From positions 12,676,001 to 12,740,000 of the forward strand of contig CM072809.1 in the NCBI GenBank assembly GCA_037013495.1: a DNA stretch of 64,000 nucleotides, given 5' to 3'. Positions 23,565 to 32,412 of the stretch are shown here, one piece after another. Under the pieces are notes generated by a model, which saw nothing but the letters and a program-made list of their open reading frames with translations, made no database searches and was not told the origin of the DNA. The first letter of the stretch is position 1. Every line of letters starts with the position of its first letter. This DNA is from Hippophae tibetana. Taxonomy: Eukaryota > Streptophyta > Magnoliopsida > Rosales > Elaeagnaceae. Made by a program: the position numbers and the translations under genes.

Positions 23565-25094
23565 TGAAATCATAAAAATAGTTAGAGGCGCTAATTCTCT
23601 GGTAAGAGCATCAGCTAAACTGTTTTTATGTCCTGGAAGATGTTCAACATCAAAATTGTAATGGTTGAACCATTGTTGCCATCTGATTAGTCTTCCTTGT
23701 TTATAATCTCCTGCAATATTAGTTCTTAAGAAATAGCCAAAATTCTTGTTATCTGTCCTGATAGTGAATCTAGAACTTATAACATATATTGCAAATTTCT
23801 TAATAGCTTTTTTAACAGCTAAGTATTCTTTTTCATTACTATGGTAATTTAATTCTGGTCCTTGGAAAGACCCTGATGTGTATGTGCAAAGATATTCATC
23901 TTTGTCATCTACTCTTGCTTTGAGGACTGTTCCCCAATATTCTTGTGAAGCATCTATTTCAATTATCATTTTATCATCTGGTCCTGGATGATATAAAGTT
24001 GGTAAATTTTTTATTTTAGCTTTTACTCTATCCATGTATAGTGTATCTTCTTTTGTCCATTTCCAAACATGATCTTTTTTCAATTTTTCTTGTAATGGTT
24101 TTCGCATTTATGCAAGTTTCTTGATATAGGCTTCTGCATATGTTAAACATCCTAAAAATATTTGTAATTGATTTTTATCTTTTAATTCGCTAGGAAAACC
24201 CTGAATATTATTTAATATATGAGGTTGTAGATTATGTTTTCCATCCTCAATTTCCAATCCTAAGTATTTGATTTTTTGCTGAGCAAGTATTGCTTTCTTT
24301 TAAGAGAATACAATGCCTTCTTTTCTACATTCTTGTAATATATTGATAATATCCAAATAATGTTTATTTAATTCATTACTGAAAACCAAAATATCATCTA
24401 TGTAAACACATCAAATATCTTGTAATTTTTTAAAAATGTTATCCATATATCTTTGAAAAATTCCTGGAGCTTGTTTTAATCCAAATGGTATAACTATCCA
24501 TTGGAATTGTCCTTGGGGGCAACTGAATGCCGTTAATTTTTGGGATTCTTCATCCAATCTTATTTGCCAAAATCCGCTTTTGCAATCAAAACTGGAGAAA
24601 TATTTTTTTCCTTTTATTAATGATAGTAGTTCTTCCTTTTTTGGAATGAAGTATCCATCATCAATGGTTTATTTATTCAATGCCTTGAAGTTTATTACCA
24701 TTCTCTTTTTTCCTCTTCTTTTCTCAGCTTCTTTTTCAACTAAAAATGCTGGACTAGAGTGAGGTGAATTACTTGGTATTATGACTTTTAATTCCAAAAG
24801 TTCTTCAATTTGTTTTACAAATTCAATCCTATCTTCTGGAGTATAAATCATTAGTTTTACCCTTATGACCTTGTTAGGATCTTTTAATTCTATTTTGACT
24901 TTTGTCTTAGTTTTATTTATTTTTGGATCCAAAGGATTTTCTAAACTGACTGTTTTTAATAGTCTTTTGATGCCTGTTAGGGCTTTATCTTCCTGTATTT
25001 CATTAAGAAAAGAGTTTTGTCTTTCTTCTATATCTAATGAAATATTATCCAAATAGGGTTTCTGTTTTCGCTGGTTTTCTATCTCACCACGTTT
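23565..25094 (-). pseudogene. Caulimovirid reverse transcriptase and RNase H
   Basis: In one frame with the upstream protease. RT blocks include the region around 24670-24830 (SSPAFLVEKE, MVINFKALNK), a palm segment with FSSFDCKSGFWQIRL, and the catalytic YIDD at about 24391-24405. RNase H spans about 24060-23580, with IIEIDASQEYWG, NEKEYLAVKKAI and HLPGHKNSLADALTREL holding the acidic and His residues expected. Stops occur after ALNK, before the YIDD block, twice after it, and between protease and RT. No frameshift was found. The gene is non-functional as it stands; these domains copy pregenomic RNA into DNA in related viruses. Confidence 0.85.
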
Positions 25095-25592
25095 TCACTT
25101 TTTATGTTGTTGCATAAAAGTTAGGTTGGAGACAGTTAGAGCTTTCCTTACTTTAGAGACATATATTGTATCTCCTTCTAAAGTTGTAAGACTTATTTTG
25201 TCAGAATGTTGTGTGAAAGGTTGGTATAAATTTAAGAAATTATTTCCTATTAACAAGTCTACACCTGTTTCTTGTTGATATATTGTAGGAATATGAAAGT
25301 TTTCTCCTCCTATTATTATATCACTATCTTTTAATACTTGATTAAGTTTTATTGCAGTATTATTAGCAATTCTTACAATCAAATCTTTTGGTGCTTGTTT
25401 CCAGTTGTCCTCTGGAAATACATATTTACTGGCTACACACATACTAGCTCCTGTATCTATATATGCATGTAAATGATAAGTGTTATAACCTTTAAATTTT
25501 AGTCCTACTTTAATGTAAGTACTATTTGGATTTGTAATACTATACAAATCATTCATTTTCTGATGAAGTATATTCCTGATCCGAATGTTCAT
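25095..25592 (-). pseudogene. Caulimovirid aspartic protease
   Basis: A 165-codon open segment with the retropepsin active site DTGAS at 25443-25457, preceded by a hydrophobic strand and followed by DLLIGNNFL, the second conserved block. It starts the pol frame and overlaps the acidic end of the coat protein in another frame. It ends at a stop just before the RT segment. In relatives the enzyme processes capsid and pol precursors. Confidence 0.8.
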
Positions 25593-27059
25593 ATTCTGAG
25601 TCAGTTATTTCTTCTTCAGTTTCTTCTAATAGATAAATATTGTAAGTATCATCTATATCAGATTCCTCAATTGGTTCTAATTCCATCTTGAAAGCTTCTT
25701 CTAAGATTTTTGCTTTTTGTGAAAATATCTTTTTAAATTATTTTTTATGTTGAAGTCTATTTGGACATTCATTTGCATAATGTCCTTCCTCATTACAGAT
25801 CCAACATCTGCATTTCTTTTTCCCTGAAGGGCAATAATTCCTTTTTTCAGAAGGTTTATAAACTTTTCTTCTAAAATATCTTTTCCTGTAGTTTTCTTTA
25901 TTGAATCTCTTTTTATATTTTTGGAAATTTTGTTTCCTAAATTTGTATTTTTAATTTTTTTTTTTATATTTTTGTTTATAAGACTTTATATTGCATCTAT
26001 ATTTTCCTGGCATTCTAAAATCTCTTGTATCACAACAAATTTTATCATTTCCTCTTATTTGTTTGTATTCTTTTCTTTCTTGGCATTTTATAATGATCCA
26101 ATCTCTAAGATTTCTTATTCTTCCTCCTAGAGTATCTAGTATAGTTTCTCTATTCCTTTGTTCCCAATTTTCTGTTAAAGTTTTATATAATTTTCTGGTA
26201 ATTTTTGAAAAAACATTTCTTTATAGATTGTTTGAATAGAGGGTGGTAATTTATGGTAATACATCTCATATTCACAAATAAAAGAATCTATATAACACAC
26301 GTTACAAATTTTCATATTTGTTAGATGCCATTTAGCTTCATTGATTTCATTTTCACTGGACTCAGTGATAGTCCTTCCTTTATCTTCCCCGATAAATTCC
26401 TTGTATATTTCATTTATTACTGTATCTAAGTATTCTCTTCCTATGGAAGCATTTCCTTGCATTAATAAATGTTGTTGATCTGTTAAGTTTGAAAACCAAA
26501 CTTTTACATTTCCTGTCATTTTATGTGCTATAAGCACTCTACAAGTTGAAGGATTTGTTTGTGTAGTTAGAGAAGTTTGTATGAGAACACTCAATCCACT
26601 AGACCATTCATCTAGAGATTTTTTCCTATCTCTTATACAATCTAAGTTTAAGAGTTCAGATTTATAATTATCATGGAGTTTAAACTCTGGTGGGATACTA
26701 CTTCTAGTTCCCCAATGCAACCCTTCCTCCATTTTAGGTGGTTGTCTTCTTCTATATGTAGTATCAGGTTGTTCTGATCTTTGTCTATTTCTTTCTTCCC
26801 TATGAGGGTCAGATGTTTCTTCCTGGTAAGAGACTGGTAATGAAATTGGTTTCATATGACCTTTTGGGGTTATATTTTCTGGTTCTGAATCAGTTTCACT
26901 GATTATTGTCATATCATCATCTTCTTTGTTGGTACAAAGTTTTCCAATATAATGTTCTTCTATTTCTTCATTGGTTAATGTCAACAATTTTACCAATGTT
27001 TCTATATCCCTATTTTCAGGGTTCATGAATTCTTTTTCTAATTTCTTTCTATATTCCAT
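25551..27059 (-). pseudogene. Caulimovirid coat protein
   Basis: Starts at a stop-start overlap (TAATG) with the upstream small ORF. The first 294 codons (27059-26175) hold an acidic/basic N-terminal arm and capsid-like core. A frameshift near 26180 moves the frame, which then contains a very basic segment and the CCHC zinc knuckle [14 protein letters not shown] (about 25763-25807). After a stop at 25738 an acidic C-terminal tail (EETEEEITDSEYEHSDQE) runs to 25551. This order, core then zinc knuckle then acidic tail, is typical of caulimovirid coat proteins. Broken by at least one frameshift and internal stops. Confidence 0.8.
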
Positions 27060-27460
27060 TAATTTGGAATTATTTCTTTGTTCTTAGATTGTTCCTCATT
27101 TTTACTTTTCTCATTTTTAGGAATCAAAGAATCTGATTTCCTTGGTGGTTCTTCTTTCAATCCTTCTAAAGGATCATATTTATGATCTATTCTTAGATTA
27201 TATACATCTTTCCTTAATTCTGAAAATTCTTTATGCATATTTTGTTGTAGTTTATTACAACCATATTCTTTTATTTCCTTTAATAGTTCTCCTTATATAT
27301 TTATTATTTCTTTTAAATATTTTGTGTTTGATTCCTGGACTAGATCCATTTCCTCTGTTAATAATTGTATAGTTTCAAATAATATTGCTTGATTCTTTGC
27401 CATTCCTACTAGGCTTCCATTTATTTCTAAATGTATATTTTTTATTTTTTCTTTAAACAT
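27059..27460 (-). pseudogene. Small coiled-coil viral ORF (VAP/ORF III-like)
   Basis: Starts 8 bases inside the end of the movement-protein ORF and ends at the TAATG overlap with the coat protein, giving about 133 codons with one internal stop near 27295. The sequence is rich in Leu, Glu and Lys with heptad-like spacing (LLKEIKEYGCNKLQQN) and a basic C-terminal tail. Size, position and coiled-coil character resemble the virion-associated protein of caulimoviruses, but I cannot show direct homology. Only one small ORF lies between movement and coat proteins, whereas caulimoviruses usually have two. Confidence 0.6.
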
Positions 27461-28380
27461 GATTTTTTCCTAATATGCAATCATGAACTAATGCCTTCAT
27501 TATTTTAACTTTATTTTCTAATTTTTTGACTTCTTGATTAGAAGTTTCTTCTTCCTGGTCTATAAAAGTAAATCTTGGTATGTTATAAGTTTTATTATTT
27601 TTTCCCTTTATTAAGGGTTTTTCTTTAATATCTAGTTTCCATTCTTCTGGTATTTCAAAGTCGGTTAGTATTTCTGGTTTTATTATTTGTCCTAATTCCT
27701 TAAAAGTTTTATCTATTTCTATAAATTCATTTTGTCCATATATTGAACTATTATGACTGTTTGTTAAAGAATATGCCACTAGATAGTGTATTGAAAATGA
27801 GTGATTTCCTTCTTTCATTAAATCTCCTCTTTCGTATTCATAAGCTAGGCTTAGTACTTGGTTTAAATTTTTATCTTGTATATTTATAGCAAATCTAGGA
27901 TATGCTGTAAATTTTAGTTTTTGGTATCCTAAATTTCCATGGATCATTCCTAATAAAGCATCTTGTCTATTTATTATCCTGTTGTCTAGAAATGCTATTT
28001 TTATTGGTGTATCTATTCCTTCTTTAAAATGAGCTTTTATTAAAATGAGCTTTTATTGGTGTATCCTTACTAGGGATTTTTGATAATTTGTTTACTATAG
28101 TTTCTTTATCAATTAATGGTATGTTATACATTTCTTTTGCATCTGTAATTTTAATACTCATCTCTTTATTACTTATACCATAATAAATTATATTTTTCCT
28201 AGGGAATATTTTTCTGAATAAAAATGATGGGTCTTTAAATCTATCTCCTTCTTTAAGATTTAATTTTGCTTTTTGAATTTCTTCAAATTTCTTTTTACTT
28301 ACTACCATTTCTTGTGAAAAACATCCTGAGATGTCTTCTATTTCTATATCCAATATTTCTTGGTTTATTTCCTCTTCCAT
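27453..28380 (-). pseudogene. Caulimovirid movement protein (30K superfamily)
   Basis: Begins with an ATG at 28380 (MEEEINQEILDIEIED) and ends by overlapping the small coiled-coil ORF. The core segment GMIHGNLGYQKLKFTAYPRF with NLMKEGN-like and SLTNSHNS-like blocks downstream is characteristic of pararetrovirus movement proteins, which form tubules through plasmodesmata. The frame is split near 28024-28060 by a short tandem duplication of AAAATGAGCTTTTATT, which causes a frameshift. Otherwise the two halves are open. Non-functional as it stands. Confidence 0.8.
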
Positions 28381-28394
28381 TTTTTTTTATAAAA

Positions 28395-28528
28395 AACCTT
28401 AGGGGTATTTTTGATAAGTGTTAAATTTAACTTCTGTTATGATTTTAAGGGTATTTTTGAATTTTTCTAAACCTGAAGGGTATTTCTGAAGATTCCTTAA
28501 ACCTTAGGGGTATTTCTGATTTTTTCCC
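28395..28528 (-). repeat. Right inverted repeat flanking the viral insert
   Basis: Three to four units of AAACCTTAGGGGTATTT...TGA (about 35-45 bp each) are arranged as the inverted counterpart of 20800-20910. The element end at 28528 (TTTTTTCCC) is followed by TAAAAAAAA. The viral movement-protein ATG lies only about 15 bp inside this repeat. Confidence 0.7.
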
Positions 28529-28537
28529 TAAAAAAAA

Positions 28538-30830
28538 GGTTAAAATTATTTAATCTAAAAGATTAAATGCAATAGTAATTATTTTATTTTATAAATGAGT
28601 TATTTTAATCAATTTTTTTTTAGAGATTTACTCAATTAACTTTATTTTTAAAAATGAGTAAATTAATTTTAATTCATATTATTACATTTATATTATATAA
28701 AAATAACTACATAAAAAATGATATTTTTGTAAACTGACTAATTCATTTCATTTTCTATCGGTTTTTTAATAGTATTTTTAACACAATAATCATATTCTCA
28801 CAAATATTTCATACTATATGCAATTTTTTTAACAAAAAATAAACTTCATAAAGCTACATAGATATATGTTTAAAAAAATTGCATAAAATAAAAAGAATTA
28901 GTTGATTTTCAAAAATAAAATTTTCTCATTTTTAAAAAGAAAATCACTTAGGATGAAATACTAAAAAAGAAAGTGATTAAAATTGTCTATTAATTTACAA
29001 AAAAAAAAAATTGATTTGTAATGTACTTCATCATAATCTACACCTAAATATATGTAAGCTTTCCTAAAATATATCGATAAATATCAAAATGAAATAATAT
29101 ATCTTACTCTTATAAATAGTTACATTTTATAATTTTATTGTATATTATCTCTATATTGTTACCTTTATATAATTGTTTTAATCACAAAATTGTTACACTT
29201 AGTAATATACATTAAGGATGACAAATTATGATATTCAGGTTAGAATATTGACATAATTTTGCACAAAAAATGATATAAAATGAATAATATTGTGTTAAAT
29301 TTGACGCGATATTGTTTATTCGATGTGATGTTGTTTACGATTTTTTATTAATTTTTTAAAAATGTGTTTAAATTTTTGATTACATATAATAAATTAAAAT
29401 TAATTATATAATAAAAAATTAGTAAAAAAATTATTAAACATGCGCTTTATAAATAAAATAAAAAGAATATACTTTTTAGTTTAATATTTGATGTTATGGG
29501 TTATAAAGTATTAAAACTTTAGGTCAATTTTTACAACAAAATAATACAATTGTATTAAGGATCGGAGATGATTAAATAGCAATACTTCACCTATTTTTTT
29601 CATCAATCTATTAATTTTCATTTCAATTTCCAAAACCTTCTTAGCTATCATACGAAATTAATAATGTAAAGTGAAATGTTTCATCTTATCTCATTTAATA
29701 TCTTTAATGAGTTCATAGTAACATATTATCTTATTTTATTTAAATATTATCTCATATTATTTCTTTTTATTTAGATTGTAACTCTAATAAGTTCAACTTT
29801 AAATATATATTGTATCATTTTTTTTATTAAACTTATATTATAAATTATTATTTATCATTTTTTTTATTATCTTGTATTATTATTTACTTCATTTAAATCC
29901 ATTAGATAAAAATGAGATATCTCAAGTTGTATTGTCTATTATTATCTTATCTTATTAAAAATTAAATAATATAAGATAAAATGTGTTTTAAAAATTAATA
30001 AATTATTTTATGAATATTTTATCTTAATTTAAATCTTTAATGAGCACAAAAAATAGAGAAAAAGTTATAAGAGGAACCAAAAATAAAAAAATAAAAAAAT
30101 AAAAAAATTGAACATAATATATTTACTCGATTTTCAATAGGTGCATCAATCCTAGTTTTTTCTTGGTTGTCACGCAAGTACAAAATAATTGTATAATTTT
30201 TTTAAAATTTTTATGTTTTTTTTTCGCTAAAATTGTACTTTGTTATGTTTGGTTATTAAATCATAGTGTTGTGCAGAAAAAATAAAATATAAGTATATGC
30301 AAGTTTTAACTTACAAGGAATAAAATATATTTAATATTTTTTTAATAATTAAAAATTTTAAGTTTAAAACTATTTACATAAAATTCGTTCATATAAAATT
30401 AAAATAATAAATAAATTTTAAAAACAATCTCATTGCCATCTATCTAGTTGTCAATAACGTACATTTAAAATAATACATGTATAAAAAATATTTTGTTCAA
30501 AAAATTATGTCTTTTTTTAATGCTACCTACACAATTTATAATGTAATTTGAATATGCAATCCTAAATATGACATATTACAATATATATGTCAAAAGAACA
30601 AGCAAAAAAGAACAAGTATATATATATTTTTCAAAATTTTACCTAAAAAATGATTATTGGTAAATCTAGATTACTCCAAAATATTGATAAAAATCCATTT
30701 TTACTGTTTAAATTCAAATAAGAGTATAAAGCGTAAAGTAACTCACTTTGATGTGGAAAACTCATATTTATATTAAAATTTAAAGTATTACATATTTAAA
30801 CAGTAAAAGCAATATTAAATTTAAAGTAGC
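28538..30830. other. AT-rich intergenic DNA, no gene seen
   Basis: Long A/T runs and dense stops in all frames, no recognisable coding motif or complete element terminus. Confidence 0.6.
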
Positions 30831-30837
30831 ACTATGT

Positions 30838-31510
30838 TACGTTCCATTCGAATTGTCCCACACATTCCAAATAAATGTTGGTTGTCTAAAGGATCTAGAC
30901 TTTTCTACATGAGAAAGTTCTAGAGTGACCTAGAGATGTCTAGAATAAGCTAGAGTTGGATGGACTCATCTCAAGCCTTGAAGACCCTAGAATGCTCAAG
31001 AATACACTTGAAAGTGCTAGAATGAGCTGAAATATTCTAGAACGTGTTGGATGTGGAAGTCTCTAGAAGCTTACGAAACATCCTAGAACGTGCATGAAGG
31101 AATTAGACATTCCTAGAAGACTCTAGAGTTGGTTAGAAGGTTCTAGAACTTTGTGGCATATTGTACATAAAACTAGAACACTCTTGTATATTCTAGACTT
31201 AGAAGGATCTAGAAAGATGTGACATAGTCTTAAACTTGGTGTCACACTATAAATAGACCTATTGGTCTTCATTTGTATTCATCTTGGGAATTTTTAACTA
31301 TCTTGAGAATTTTTAACTATCTTGGAAAATTGTAAGATAATCTCTCTCTAGAGCAATACAAGACATTCTTTACAAACTCTCTCTCTAGTTCTTGTTTTGT
31401 TCTTGAATCTTCTCAATCTTTAAGTCTCTTTCTAATCTTTTGGAGAATTTGTTCACGTGAAAGGCAGACTCAGTACAACGGACCGTATTAAGTGTCATAT
31501 GATCGCTATT
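30838..31510 (+). promoter_or_regulatory. Promoter-like block with heat-shock-element cluster (probable LTR relic)
   Basis: About sixteen CTAGA motifs lie between 30890 and 31215. Several form TTCTAGAA, and one is a perfect three-unit heat-shock element (AGAAGGTTCTAGAAC, 31135-31149). About 100 bp downstream is TATAAATA (31248-31255), then a CT-rich leader with a tandem 20-bp repeat (near 31285-31325). No coding gene follows on this strand. Density, layout and lack of a gene suggest the U3/R part of an LTR resembling heat-responsive Copia families, or a stranded heat-shock promoter. I could not fix TG...CA borders or a target duplication. Confidence 0.5.
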
Positions 31511-32192
31511 TAGAATTTAAAGTCATGACAACTAGTTAGCTTTAACAGTATTCAAATTTTTACTATTAATTTAAATATTTAATTACAATACAAAAATATC
31601 CCTAATTCATTTGTAGTTGGGATATTTTGGGTGAAAGAACTTGTTTATAATGTATATTTAAAGTTTCATATAAGCTATATGGCATGAGGACCATTACTTT
31701 TTTATTAGAATTATTTGTGAAACTTTTCATGGTTTTGACTTTTGATAGTAAAATTCTTTTTTATTATCGTTGAATAAAATCAAAGAAATTCAGATAAAAC
31801 GTTATATTTATTTTGTTGACATAATTTAAAAATTATTTATATTTTTCATAAAACATCTTCTATTAGAATATTCATTTGTAATTAGCCTGCATATAGTCAA
31901 AATAATAGTAGTATGTGACTATGTGTCATCCTAAGGTTTTTGAAAAATAATTTGATTATTTTTAGAGTGTAAAAGGCGGTTATTTATTATATTATGATTA
32001 ATGCAAATAATTATTAAAGTAAAGTTAAAATAAACAGTAAAAATTTCTTAATTTTATTAAAGTATGTAATATTTGAACTATATATTTAAAGACGTGTTTT
32101 AAATGATATATTTTTTTAAAATTAGAGTGGAATAATACAAAATGGGCCATTGTTTGCTTGTATACATGCTTTATACAACTCTAAGATATGAC
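31511..32192. other. AT-rich spacer
   Basis: No gene or repeat boundary recognised before the target duplication of the next element. Confidence 0.6.
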
Positions 32193-32197
32193 AACCT

Positions 32198-32401
32198 TGT
32201 CAACTTATTGTTTCTATATTTTTGTATTTCTCTGTTCTCATTTCTCTATACACGAGTATAGTATTTGTATACTAAGAAAAAATGGAAAAGAAACAAATTA
32301 CACTATTATTAATTTCCACTATTATTCTTGTCTGCCACATTTGCTTGTTATTTGCCATACTTTAATTCAGTGTTGTCTGCCACACAACTCACATGCCAAC
32401 A
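32198..32401 (-). repeat. Copia-2 3' LTR
   Basis: 204 bp with TG...CA ends, directly followed on the plus side by the purine tract complement. It contains the palindromic CACGAGTATAGTATTTGTAT region shared with the other LTR. Short LTR length is typical of some Copia lineages. Confidence 0.93.
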
Positions 32402-32412
32402 CTCCCCCTCAA
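32402..32412 (-). other. Copia-2 polypurine tract
   Basis: On the minus strand TTGAGGGGGAG directly precedes the 3' LTR, the expected site for plus-strand priming. Confidence 0.85.

Larger units (their letters stand above)
22077..23565 (-). pseudogene. Caulimovirid transactivator/viroplasmin (TAV)
   Basis: The N-terminal part (about 23565-23260) is a Lys/Glu-rich coiled coil followed by two 21-residue repeats. At about 23255-23100 lies the viroplasmin (Caulimovirus ORF VI) domain with VYVVYNGPKPGIYNNWAEA. After one in-frame stop at 23043 the same frame continues to 22077, ending in a Ser/Thr-rich tail (DASSSTSSSTSSKEPS). TAV normally reinitiates translation on the polycistronic viral RNA and forms inclusion bodies. 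There is no frameshift across the whole gene. Its N-terminus is in the same open frame as RNase H, with no stop between them, unlike the separate ORF VI of classical caulimoviruses. Confidence 0.8.
20791..28537 (-). mobile_element. Endogenous caulimovirid within Mutator-like inverted termini
   Basis: A minus-strand, decayed but essentially unit-length pararetrovirus (about 20930-28385, about 7.4 kb) lies between diverged inverted repeats at 20800-20910 and 28395-28528. The outermost bases are GGAACATTTTC on the left and, reversed, GGGAAAAAATC on the right. Both ends abut TAAAAAAAA (20791-20799 and 28529-28537), a 9-bp duplication typical of Mutator-like elements, though the sequence is low-complexity. 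All caulimovirid protein classes and the tRNA-Met primer site are present. Either a Mutator-like element carried the virus, or the virus integrated into the middle of a short element with these termini. Confidence 0.75.

Noticed and set aside
23287..23661. 124-codon plus-strand frame
   Set aside because: Antisense shadow of the duplicated TAV linker; Cys/Phe/Ser-rich composition results from the repeat.
30838..31560. Exact LTR borders for the heat-shock-element block
   Set aside because: Several TG starts and CA ends were tried and none gave matching 5-bp flanks.
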